DNA from: Diphasiastrum complanatum
Lineage: Eukaryota; Streptophyta; Lycopodiopsida; Lycopodiales; Lycopodiaceae
Direction: 5' to 3'
DNA length: 51,767 nucleotides
Assembly (NCBI GenBank): GCA_029204225.1
Contig: CM055097.1
Span: 60,369,700 to 60,421,466, forward strand
A program made the translations under genes and the position numbers. The notes below the pieces were generated by a model. The model made no database searches and had not been told where the DNA came from. It saw only the letters and a program-made list of their open reading frames with translations. Positions 10,890 through 19,842 of the stretch are shown here, in pieces (the stretch's first letter is position 1; every line of letters starts with the position of its first letter).

Positions 10890-13800
10890 CTGGGAAGGTT
10901 TATCACCCTTTTGTCCTCTTGATCAAACCTTCTGTCATCATCCTCTTGAATTTGGAACCTCCTCAAGCCTCCATTCGTCAGAGCTTCCCCTAGCTGCCTT
11001 CTTGCGGGATTAGTGCATTTTCAACCATGATTGCATGATAGTTGCACTTGCATCCTCTTTCAAGGGTGTTGGGGACTTGGTGGGTGGAAGCAACATCTCT
11101 TCACCATCCACCAAGCCCCTACCACCCTTGTATTAGGGTGGGCACACCATTTCCGTTAGAGATGTGATTGGATATGTGCTACTTGGTTCTCAAGCCCCTC
11201 ATTGCATCAATCTACATGATCCATTGGTGCCTACAAGTCCCCATCCCCTCCTAGATGCTATCAAAGCAACATCTACAGCTTCCAAGCTAACACAAGGAAG
11301 TGCAACCTCATTGCCACCAACTTTAGCTTTTGTATCTACAACTTTGCTCTTATCATGAGTTGCATTTATAGCTTTGTTGTGCACCACTCCCTTAATCCTA
11401 CTTCTTATTATATAGATCATCTAGTGACCCTTGCTCTCCATTATCTAAGACATTCATTAGATCGTTTGCCCTCAACTTGACGTTGTCTAGATCAATCTGC
11501 ACTTGAGTATGGATGCTCTTAGGAAAACCTAACACATCAAAGCTTTCTCAATACAGTAAGCATCACAATTAACTTCTTCTACTCTCACAAAGATAATCTC
11601 TAGGCCAGCATATGATCATTCATATTCATGTCTTATTCTTCCAATAGTGCAACCTTCCCCAATGCCCACAATCTATTCTCAAAGCATATCTAATATCTGT
11701 TGGCTTAAAAAGCACTCATAGAGAGGAGGGAAAGATCTTACCCTTTCCAACAAACCAAATATAAAATACTAGACAATTTCTCAATTGATGGCTTCGTATA
11801 TTGAAATTTCTGTGTTTGTGGGTACAAGGATGCTAGATCCTTTAATTTTTAGCGAGTAGTTCTTCCCCTCAATTAGGAATCTAGTAGTGAACAAGTCTTC
11901 TCCAAATAATCACAGCTGTCTGTCTTGTAGATCCAGTGAATCAACTCCAAACTCTTTGTTGTCCAGAACCAACAGCCTTCTGCGATTTTCAACAGGGAAT
12001 AGCTATGCAACAATTATCTTCCAACAACAATACTTTTTATCGATCTATTTCAGCAACGACCGTGGCTGGCTCGTTGCTATTTCTAGCAATGTTCCTAGTT
12101 TCTACAACAATTGTACTTGCAAAAACTATCATTCCAGCGCTACCCCAGCTAACTGCAAGTGTCCTCCTTTTCTGCTTGCACTGACCTTGCAGTGTTTCCA
12201 GCAAACAGAATTGTAGTTAAGAAAAACAGTGAGCAACCTTAAAAAAACTTGTGGTGAATACTTGCAAACTCCTGGCAGTAGACAGCTACTAATCTGGCTT
12301 AGTAACTAGAGAACAATTTCCAGCAAACCAGCAAACAAAGGAATAGAACTATACCTATTAGGAATGGAACCGTACCTCTTAGGAACAGAATCATAACTAT
12401 TAGGAACGCTTTCATAAACAAAACAAAAAAAATAAAAGCCTTCTATACCTGATTTTGTGACCTTTTTTTTCATATTAATATAATTTGCTTGAAACTTATA
12501 AGCTCTTTGTTTTTAGAGCATTTTGAGCTGTAGCATTTCGGTTGAATATGGCGTACTAGATTGTATTAGAGCATGGTCTACATGATGTTATGTACCTATG
12601 TACTATGGCTTATGAAGGTATGAGACCTTGTTCCCATTTCTATCAGTTCCCAAGTTCATCCGGAAAAGAAGGAGTTTCAGGTTCCTATTCCTATTCCTAT
12701 TGAAACCGAAGTTCCTGAGTCCATGCACATAAAATCAAAGGGTTTTCATGTTTATGTTCCTATTGAACCTAAGTTCCTAGGACTTCCTGTTTCTAAGTTT
12801 TTGTTTCTATTCCTATTCCTAGGTTGCTGTTCTTGTTCTTGTTCCTAAATTTCTATTCATGTTCCTGTTCATAAGTTCCTATTTTTGTCCTATTCCCAAG
12901 TTCCTAGAGCTTCTTGTTCTTGTTCATAGGAGTTCCTGTTGAGCCTAAGTTCCTAGGACTTTCTATTCCTAAGTTTATGTTCCTGTTCCTATTCTTAAGT
13001 TTCTTGGGCTTCTTGTTCTTGTTCCTAGGAGTTCCTATTGAGCATAAGTTCCTAGGACTTCATGTTCCTAAGTTCTTGCTTCTAAGTTTTTGTTCCTGTT
13101 CCTATTCCTATTCCTAAGCAGCTTCCTGTGACCGTTTCCGTTTCTATTCCTAAGTTCCGTTCCTATTCTTGTTCCTGTTCCTAAGAGTATCTTTAACTGA
13201 TGTTTCAACTTAGGAACGGGAACCTCGGAACACAGCTAGGAACGAGAACATAAACCCTTTTTTGATGCGCAAAAACATTTTTAGAAACCACCCTGAAAAC
13301 AATGATCTGATCAGTTTTCTAACCGAATTTATCCACGCTAAAGTTATTTTTCAAATAATAGGTTATTTTTTAGTTTTATTTCTTTAGGAACCGTTTCTAA
13401 GGTACCTCAGGAATGGTATGGAACCCTGTCTAGGAACGGTACAGTTTCCTGGGAACTATGGTGAAGCCTAAATTACTTCATGAATAATTTCCAAGGTTGG
13501 CCACTCTCATACCTTACAAACGTTGCCATGATCAATCTCAATACCACAGTTGGATATGATATGGCTTAGATACCTGAGTTTCTTTTGAAACAACTCACAC
13601 TTTGACTCTTTGTCATAGACCTATTCATGCCTTGGGATACTTAAGGCAATACGAAACTGCTCTTTGTGCTCCTCAATAGTCCAACTATACACCAAAATTA
13701 TCGTTCAAGAAATCCTAGCCAAACTTTTCTAGAACTGAGCAAAGATCATTTACCATTTGCTAGAAAGCTGTCATCACGGCATTCATGAGACCAAAAGGTA

Positions 13801-16656
13801 AAATTAAAATTCATATTAGCCATATCTAGTATGAATATGTATTTTGGCTACGTCCTCTTCTTTAACCTTTATCTCTTGGTATCTTAATGTCCTGGTTAAA
13901 TACCTTGCATCATTCCAACCTTAGAAACCCGTTCCGACCCTTTTGGGTTGGAACGTACTTCATGGAACATACTGTGTCGGACCATTTTTTTTAATATAAA
14001 AAAACAGGTCCTGGAATGCTCCAACAATTTCAGTTAATGAGATCCAACTGCAGTGGCCACATTGACATTTTGATTCCAAGCGCGTCTGTATCCTGAGCAG
14101 GTGGATATGATCCAAGCGCATCTGTCTATCCAGCGTAGATGACTCCAGCGATCTCCAGCATATTTCTTTATAGGTTTGAAGTCAGTATCGCTGTTTTTTT
14201 CCTTGTTAAGAAAACACCCACTCTCAAGCCAGATCAATCCTAGAATTCCTTCAAGCCAGCTAGCTTTTTGCCCCATCAATCCGCTTTGCATCAGAGCTGA
14301 GCGAGGTAGAGAAATGGCAGGAACAGTGATACTAATATTACAGTATCGCGCTTTTTTCCTTTGTAAAATAGTACGTATTTTTTTTTAGATTTTTTTGGTC
14401 AAGTAATACATTCCTGACAATGTGATCAAATCAAAGGTGGAAATAAGCCCCACTAAGCACTAATGTACATTTGTTAAGTATTGAGTGTAATTTGTAGTGT
14501 GGTGGTCACCTAGCCACCGTAGGCAGAAGGTCAGCTACTTGTAGCCATAGTAGAGGGACCAGAAGCTTGGGGTATAGATCCTCCCACGCATGTGTGCCAG
14601 AAAATTCAGAGTTGATTTGTCAAGTACGATAGACTTTACACCATTCAAGCAAATGGACTTATTAGTTATTATAATGTTGTAGTTTGATACTCAAATTTTT
14701 TGTTCTACTCATTGTGTGTTCAATCCAAGCATCAATGTGTTTTTAGCATGTTCATTAAGAGCTTAGTAGCACCTCCATAGATTTCCTACATGCCACAATG
14801 ATTGGCATGATGGGGCATGTGTTGTCTAAAATTTTCAGCACTACTCTAAATTGGGTGGAATACACGCTTCTGTATTACTATACAATGTGGTTATTTTCTT
14901 GACCTTAAAAACTGTGGACTATGACTAAACTTCCATAGCTGATATACTACATAATTTTGTGTGTATTTTGTAGATATATCCATAAATTATTAGTTTGTGG
15001 GCTCCTTCAATATCAATCTTTGATACCCACCATCTTATTGCAAATGATGATATGTAGGTGGGATTGAAGGGAGAGGCATTGAAGATATATACACAAGAAG
15101 GAGCAAATTCTATCTTGTGGACATCAGAACTACAAGCCCCTTGGACTCAGTATTTGACCTGGTACAAGGTAAAGTGCTGGCTTACAATAAGTTGGTATGT
15201 GCTGTATGAAAATATACTAATGCGATAGTTGAATAAGAAACCCACAATACAATGGCTACTTCTAACTTTTGAATTTCTCATTCCTTCCCTTTCCCATACT
15301 GTAGATGTTTATGCAATTATGAAATGCAACAGAAGAATAACATCAGAAACCTACTTTATGTATCTCACTAGGCAGCGTAATTCTAACTAGTAACAATAGC
15401 TTTAGGTGATCATAATACTAGTAAGTTACATAATCTACTACTGCAGGTTCTTTCCCATCAAGCTCTTGTTGTTGAGATTTAAATGACAAAATTGCAATAT
15501 AATGGATTTTTATAAACTAGCAGCTTCAAGGGAAGGAAAAATGTTGATCTAATAATATGGGATAAAGGGTACATAATGTTTTTCTTTTTGAAGTTCATAG
15601 CAGATTTTTGGCTATTCCTACTCTCTAAGAATGTCACATACTTGAAACTTGTAGTGTAGAAAGAAGAATAATCTGGTGTACTTGGATTTCGTACATGGCA
15701 GTACCGTCAAAATACTTGGTATAACGATCGGTGTGTATATCAATGTTTGATATCTAGAATATTGCACTTATTGGCATCTTATAATTGTAGACATGCTGAA
15801 AAGTGAGGGAAAAATCAGCATAGTAGTTAGTGTCTGATTTTGTAATGCACCACCTACGGAATGCATGTCAAGTGATTGCAGCGACTATCAGTGCATATGA
15901 TCAGACTGTTCCTTTTTGCAACATCCTTTTTCTGGAAGACAGCATCTCAAGAGGAAACAGTGTGTGCATGTGCCTGTCACCTCTTCTCTGAAACTATGCT
16001 ATCTAGTGAACCCACTTGTAAGTAGCTAAACCATGCACAGTGCATTGACCTTATCATAGATATGACCAGTTGACAACTGGTGGCGATGTGAATTAGTGAA
16101 TTCAAATTCCCTTTCTTGTTTTCTCCCAACCATTTGAGGATTCTTTGTGTGGTTTATTGTACTGAAGTTCCAATGAGTTGGTTGCTTGTGATAAGCTAGA
16201 AGAATAGCTGATAAGGAAGAAAATCACTTGTTCTGTTCTTGCAAACTGAACATCAGATTTAGATCAAAAAGCATGACTATCCTTGAATGAACATATCAAA
16301 AACAATGTTCAAGCTACCTGAATAATTGCTCGGCACATAAAAGTTTAAAGTATACACTGACCCCATAAATACTTTAACGTTGTTAACATGATGTGTTCTG
16401 AGCTAGAGATCCATTATGAAAGAAATTATGGTTAATTCTGCAGACTTCATTTGCAACTCCATCTGGAAGTGATCCTGTTTCTATTTATTTGGGAAGCATG
16501 GGAAAGGGGCAAGCTTGGGTCAATGGCAACAACTTGGGAAGATTTTGGCCATCCCTTCTCATCAGTGAAACTGACTGCTCACAAACATGTGATTATCGGG
16601 GCAAATTTACTCCAAAAAAATGCCGGACGGATTGTGGGCAACAATCTCAGCAGTGG

Positions 16657-16714
<58 letters not shown>

Positions 16715-17182
16715 ATAAACTGCTAAGTGGCTGATGCACATTCTGTGAAGGTTTTATGAGTTAAACGTTTATAATAGCTCAGTGTAAAGCATTTACTCAC
16801 AAATGTCACAATCATCACTTGGCTGCAAACTCAAGCAGGTACCATATACCTCGTGAATGGTTGCAACCCAACCAAAATCTTTTGGTGGTGTTTGATGAGC
16901 TAGGAGGAGATGTTTCCAAGATCTACGTTGCAACAAAGACAGTAGCTACAATCTGTGTACATGTCCTGGAGTCTTATCCTCCACAACTAGATTCATGGTC
17001 TCAATTCCAAGCTCAGCCAAAAGTGCAGCCTATGTTGCTGACACCAGAGGCGAGGCTTGAATGTCAAGACAATCAAGTGATTTCCTCCATCAACTTTGCT
17101 AGTTTTGGAAACCCACAAGGAAACTGCAAAGCATTTCATCAAGGCAACTGCCATGCTAAAAACTCCGTGGAAGTTGTAAAGG

Positions 17183-17249
<67 letters not shown>

Positions 17250-18651
17250 GCGTGCGCGCGCACACACACACACACACACATAGCTCAAACATATAACCCT
17301 GCAAATTAACCTTCATAATATAAGCATCTTACTAGTTGGTCTTCTTCAAAATAGGTGCTGGCAATAGAAACCATTGACTTTAGTTTCCCTCTCACTCCCC
17401 GTCATCTCTTACTGGCACAGAGTCAGTAACGCCCGACACCATACAATGGTCGCCACGTGTGTGAAAGGGCCCAAGTTTCTAAAAACAAGCCACAAGTTAC
17501 ATTATTCCATAATAAAAACTCGGCACTGTAGATTATAATATACATATCAAAACCTACCAATAGTCCCCTGTATGCACATTCAGGCATAAGCCTGAGGCTT
17601 TCAGATTTCTGCCTGGTTGCGTGTAAAAATCTGTCAGGCTCTTTTCACTACCCAAATCGTTTGCCAGATGGCATGTTATTATCAGAGCAGGGGCTAAACA
17701 TTTATTGTGTGTCCATAAGCAATTTCATTCACCCCCCATCATAGTGCTTAGAAGGGTAGCAATGTTTGCAATATGGGGAAGACAATTTTTGCGCGATAGT
17801 GTTCTACTATTTTTTAAGGCAATTGCAATATCCATAATGTGTGTCCACTCAAATCTTACATGAATCAACGGTCCAAATTGAATTTGGGGACCTACCATTA
17901 TCTAGGGCATAATACTAGAACCTCATTTGATTGGTTGAATTTTCAGCCCTCAAAATAGAAAGTTTTCATAAATGGAATCTTGAAAAAACTTAACCCTTGT
18001 GGATGGAATCATGAAAATAAATAGGCCTCTATGGATGGAATCTTGAAAATAAGTGGTTCTCACAAATGGAATCATTTCCAGAATCTTGAATTATTATTAT
18101 TTTTTTCTTGTAAAATTTTCATAACACGCATTATGTACGATAATGCATGTTTGTCGTCATAAAATGTAACTCCACATGTTGAGCCGTGGTACCCATGGTA
18201 AGATATAATGGCTCATCCTCTCATCTCGCCGCTACCACAGCTCGATAAGAGGACTTGCCATTATGTCCTTACAATGGGCCTCCAAACAACCATTATCTAA
18301 TCCATAATAACATCTAGTAACATAAAGTAAAAAGTGAGTATATCCAATTCAGACACAGACACAGAGACAAAGACACACACAGACACACAGACAAAGACAG
18401 TTTTTAAGTATAGTCTCCCCGCTAATCTTGTTCATGTATAGAGAATATATACACATCAAAAATCTCAATCATCATTGCTCGTTTTTTACTAAATGTTACA
18501 GGCATGCATTGGAAAGCAAACTTGTTCTATTCTTGTATCTTCAGCAACCTTTGACACGGAGCCATGTGCTGGAATCTCTAAAAGCCTTGCTATAAAGGCA
18601 CAATGTCAAGCCATTTCAAGCACGAGTTTGAAAACAAAGCTTGAAATTTAA
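5367..18651 (+). CDS. Beta-galactosidase (GH35) with C-terminal SUEL-type lectin domain, 3' half of gene
   Basis: Seven exons can be joined in frame: 5367-5470, 6750-6853, 7042-7152, 15058-15168, 16444-16655, 16839-17184 and 18502-18651 (stop). The product matches plant glycosyl hydrolase family 35 enzymes, which remove terminal beta-galactose from cell-wall polysaccharides in the apoplast. Diagnostic blocks are ALQIYINGNFSG, EIALLSMTVGLQ, VGLKGEALKIY, LGSMGKGQAWVNG, a Cys-rich segment before WYHIPREWL, and the lectin domain (CQDNQVISSINFASFGNPQG to ACIGKQTCSI). The catalytic TIM barrel is encoded by upstream exons not in this window. Every junction fits a GT-AG intron except the one after 16655, which reads GC-AG. 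No stop or frameshift was seen, so the gene may be functional. The intron at 7153-15057 is swollen by transposons. Confidence 0.9.
5709..5785. repeat. Cluster of three perfect short hairpins (GATCC/GTTCCGG palindromes)
   Basis: Three consecutive inverted repeats inside the beta-galactosidase intron. They are GCAGCGGAT/ATCCGCTGC (5709-5730, 4-nt loop), a 14-bp perfect arm AACGTTCCGGATCG with a 2-nt loop (5734-5763), and GCGATCC/GGATCGC (about 5765-5785). The related palindrome GCGTTCCGGAACGC recurs at 6350-6363, so the segment between may be one small element. Confidence 0.65.
6002..6080. repeat. G-run segment with potential quadruplex and hairpins
   Basis: Seven or more runs of five or six G within 80 bp, including two perfect hairpins, GGGGGGC-AGTA-GCCCCCC (6011-6028) and GGGGGGC-AAC-GCCCCCC (6041-6057). 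It stands out against the AT-rich surroundings. Similar G-rich blocks occur in plant repeats, but I cannot name the element. Confidence 0.6.
6750..6853 (+). CDS. Beta-galactosidase exon B
   Basis: Begins after TTTGTAG and completes the Gly codon split from exon A. It encodes 34 residues ending EIALLSMTVGLQ, a highly conserved block of plant GH35 proteins. The donor is CAG|GTTAGT, phase 0. Confidence 0.9.
7042..7152 (+). CDS. Beta-galactosidase exon C
   Basis: Exactly 37 codons, starting DYGYRYDRVSAGLSG and ending QQWRYQ, which matches the family block NYGAFFD..GAG..G..L.G...G..DLS...W.YQ. The donor is CAG|GTTTTC, followed five bases later by a 71-bp (CT)n tract. Confidence 0.9.
7158..7228. 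repeat. (CT)n microsatellite
   Basis: About 71 bp of uninterrupted CT directly after the splice donor of beta-galactosidase exon C. Confidence 0.97.
7480..9162 (-). pseudogene. Ty3/gypsy retrotransposon relic (gag-RT-RNase H)
   Basis: Minus strand, inside the long beta-galactosidase intron. The frame 9162-8521 starts with a gag N-terminus (MEPTQSKDDE, a Gln-rich coiled-coil stretch, IPWLDRWSSHFS) and passes without a stop into the front of reverse transcriptase (EFNNVFPEQLPEGLPPSRG...GHVRPSKSPLGA). The rest of gag, the zinc knuckle and protease are therefore missing. After a 1-base frameshift near 8522, frame 8488-7901 gives the RT core (TKIDLRSRYHQIRI, LPFGLTNAPATFQQ, YLDDILIYSKT, YLGHVIS, KSFLGFTGLF). 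RNase H sequence (DASDYAIAAIL) can be read to about 7680 with shifts. No integrase is seen. The element is dead. Confidence 0.88.
9480..10545 (+). pseudogene. LINE relic: endonuclease fragment joined to C-terminal zinc-finger tail
   Basis: The plus frame 9570-9785 resembles the end of a non-LTR endonuclease region (FIRHDEYACYIGVRISGRDI, ITACYFSPKSSTFA). After unassigned sequence, 10080-10545 reads as the tail found after LINE reverse transcriptases (LGQFRVSWHQIETEIGRF, then PREERICRVCFLSEVETKEHFLLRCPLYYEIR in a shifted frame), with a CxxC...HFLLRCP Cys/His pattern. The reverse transcriptase that should lie between is absent, so this is an internally deleted copy. It lies in the same strand as the host gene, within its intron. 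Confidence 0.6.
10817..10888. repeat. (CT)n microsatellite
   Basis: About 71 bp of uninterrupted CT in the large intron. Confidence 0.97.
10889..12240. other. Intronic stretch without a recognised gene
   Basis: Open frames at 11164-11358 and 11887-12216 (plus) and 11199-11420 (minus) match nothing I recognise. Composition suggests decayed retroelement sequence. Nothing is supportable as a gene. Confidence 0.3.
12310..13450. repeat. GTTCCTA/TAGGAAC satellite-like block
   Basis: The short word gttcct(a/g) and its complement recur dozens of times. At 12310-12420 the repeat reads as tattaggaac units of about 24 bp. At 12650-13190 it is in the opposite sense (gttcctattcctaag, with longer units gttcctaggacttcctgttc). 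From 13200 to 13450 it is mostly aggaac again, so a central block is flanked by inverted arms. The plus frame over the centre gives a repetitive V-P-x-E-x-K-F-L-G-L/F-rich peptide that is likely meaningless. Confidence 0.7.
13460..13915 (-). pseudogene. Ty3/gypsy reverse transcriptase fragment
   Basis: Minus-strand frames joined over several shifts give DARYLTRTLRYQEIKVKEED, FQKKLRYLSHIISNCGIEID and KV-EWPTLEIIHEV, the order seen in gypsy RT between the first catalytic block and the connection region. It is far more decayed than the copy at 7480-9162 (the YLDD box reads S-stop-T-I-I-L-V-Y-S). It stops abruptly at about 13915, where the GTTCCGACC repeat begins. Confidence 0.7.
13915..13995 (+). 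repeat. GTTCCGACC palindromic dispersed repeat, copy 2
   Basis: Matches the reverse complement of 4556-4640 over most of its length (ttagaaacccgttccgaccc then tggaac and gtcggacc). It is followed by an AT-rich run as copy 1 is. It abuts the broken end of the gypsy fragment, suggesting an insertion or rearrangement point. Confidence 0.5.
14000..15057. other. End of the 7.9-kb beta-galactosidase intron, no gene recognised
   Basis: Unique-looking AT-rich sequence. A minus open frame at 14034-14291 has no recognisable family. The segment ends at the exon D acceptor TATGTAG|GTGGGA. Confidence 0.35.
15058..15168 (+). CDS. Beta-galactosidase exon D
   Basis: Exactly 37 codons, starting VGLKGEALKIYTQEG and ending YLTWYK. 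It joins exon C to give the conserved W.YQVGLKGE motif across the 7.9-kb intron. The donor is AAG|GTAAAG, phase 0. Confidence 0.92.
15169..16443. other. Beta-galactosidase intron, no further features
   Basis: AT-rich intron of 1,275 bp between exons D and E with a normal GTAAAG donor and TTCTGCAG acceptor. I see no transposon or RNA gene in it. Confidence 0.5.
16444..16655 (+). CDS. Beta-galactosidase exon E
   Basis: Encodes SDPVSIYLGSMGKGQAWVNG, then GRFWPSLL and a Cys-rich segment (CSQTCDYRGKF, KKCRTDCGQQ). This is the hallmark of plant beta-galactosidases before the PREWL motif. The exon ends in phase 2 after CAGTG. To keep the invariant Trp of WYHIPREWL the intron must start with GC (TG|GCAAGC), so this is read as a GC-AG intron. 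Confidence 0.9.
16660..16712. repeat. (CT)n microsatellite
   Basis: 53 bp of CT starting four bases into the intron that follows beta-galactosidase exon E (donor TG|GCAAG-CTCTCT). Confidence 0.97.
16839..17184 (+). CDS. Beta-galactosidase exon F
   Basis: The acceptor is AAGCAG|GTACCA. It encodes YHIPREWLQPNQNLLVVFDE, closing the galactosidase fold, a linker, and the first two thirds of the SUEL-type galactose-binding lectin domain (CQDNQVISSINFASFGNPQG...NCHAKNS). It ends VVKE in phase 0. The donor is GAG|GTCTCT, which runs straight into a (CT)n tract and is a weak match to the donor consensus from position +3 on. Confidence 0.92.
17185..17281. repeat. Compound (CT)n-(CA)n-(CG)-(CA)n microsatellite
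   Basis: The CT run starts at the donor of beta-galactosidase exon F (GAG|GTCTCTCT). It passes at 17233 into CA repeats, an alternating CG/GC core (acgcgtgcgcgcgc) and more CA up to 17281. The alternating purine-pyrimidine part could adopt Z-DNA. Confidence 0.95.
17282..18501. other. Last beta-galactosidase intron
   Basis: No gene seen. A GACACA-type low-complexity run lies at 18350-18402, and a local repeat of the word (t)ggaatc(t/a)tgaaaataa occurs at 17970-18080. The intron ends TTACAG. Confidence 0.45.
18502..18651 (+). CDS. Beta-galactosidase terminal exon G
   Basis: The acceptor is TTACAG|GCATGC. It encodes 49 residues beginning ACIGKQTCSILVSS and containing KSLAIKAQC, the end of the lectin domain, plus a short basic tail (LKTKLEI), then TAA at 18649-18651. 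A diverged partial copy of this exon and its acceptor region lies about 1.3 kb downstream. Confidence 0.9.
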   Translation, partial: ACIGKQTCSILVSSATFDTEPCAGISKSLAIKAQCQAISSTSLKTKLEI

Positions 18652-19755
18652 TATAGAGTTCTTACTCGCTTGATTGATTTGCAAAGCTCTCCTCAATTGG
18701 CAATTATTACATATGGATGGGGTTTTTAAGTTAATGGTTCTACTAGTTGGTGATATCCTTCAAATTTTTGAAATATTCTAAGAGTTACAAAGGCCAAATG
18801 CGTAGAGCATGTAGTATATTTTTGGACTTGGGTGTCTATTGTAGTACTAATATCATTCCATTTTCTTTTTAATGATCGTAACATTTTATCACATCTCATT
18901 TTCTCACCTTAAGTGTGTGTCTGTCACCTTTATCCCATGATGGATCTCACGATTAATCAACATACTCTGCTAACTTTCGGTTGCAAATGCAATGTTTTGA
19001 AAATCTCGAATGTGCTCTCCAATAAACTCACTTCTGTTGGTCAATTTCATTGTATTTGCAGTCTTACAATGAAGTCTTCCTATATGCACTTGCTGGTTTT
19101 AGTCAATTTTATGTGTCTACAATTTTGCTTTATAATTCTCTTATCTAGATCTATGTATGTGTGCAATCCTATCCCATATGGCAGTTTGATAGTTCTTTTT
19201 GTGTTTCCTCTGCTTTCCTCAACCTGATTAGTATTAAAATCAGAGCATCAAGTTAACTTTTAAGCATAAGCTCAAGAATGGTTTTTTCAAATATTCATGC
19301 ATCTGTTGAAGAAAGATTGTTAAAAAAGAAGTTACTTTTCATGTGTTTAGGTACAGTTTTGAACAACCATTAGAACATAACACAACAAGATTGAGCTCAA
19401 TAGAGTTGAGACATTGCAAGCTTTCTTTGCAATATAAAGCATCATGACCAAGATAAACAAACTTGATAACTACAAGTTTGTCTCTTATGTTGGCTTGAAC
19501 TAAGCCACAATGTAATCTTTTTTCAGCTCCATCAATCTTAAAACTTGCAACATCAATTTTTCTTCCTTCTCAACAACATGTTTCACAATCTTTAACTCTT
19601 TAAGACCAAATATGCTATTCAAAGAGTTGTTGATTTTCAAGTTCTTTAAAAGGTCAATTGGTTAAGATTGAATCTATATTTTGTTATGCTTTCAAAGTTT
19701 CTCTTGTATCCAATTTCATGCTCATTTTAAGCTCCTTGTCAGAGCACTACTACCC
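18652..19755. other. 3' flank of beta-galactosidase gene, no gene recognised
   Basis: AT-rich. A plus open frame at 18913-19227 has no recognisable homology and a Cys/Phe-rich composition typical of chance frames. The 3' UTR of the galactosidase transcript must start here, but I cannot place a poly(A) site. Confidence 0.35.
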
Positions 19756-19761
19756 AAATAC

Positions 19762-19842
19762 TAGTTTTTAACTAAATGTTATGGGCATTCATTGGAAATC
19801 AAACTTGTTATATTCTTGTATCTTCAACAACCTCTGATGTGG
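19762..19842 (+). pseudogene. Duplicated fragment of beta-galactosidase terminal exon
   Basis: About 80 bp match 18478-18558, covering the end of the last intron and the first part of the last exon (cattcattggaaatcaaac versus catgcattggaaagcaaac) at roughly 85 percent identity by eye. The acceptor ttacag|g has become ttatgg|g, so the copy cannot splice in the same way. It ends before the lectin domain is complete. Confidence 0.75.

Noticed and set aside
12914-13117. Open frame encoding a Leu/Phe/Pro-rich repetitive peptide
   Set aside because: It is a translation of the gttcct satellite block; the period follows the DNA word, not a protein repeat.
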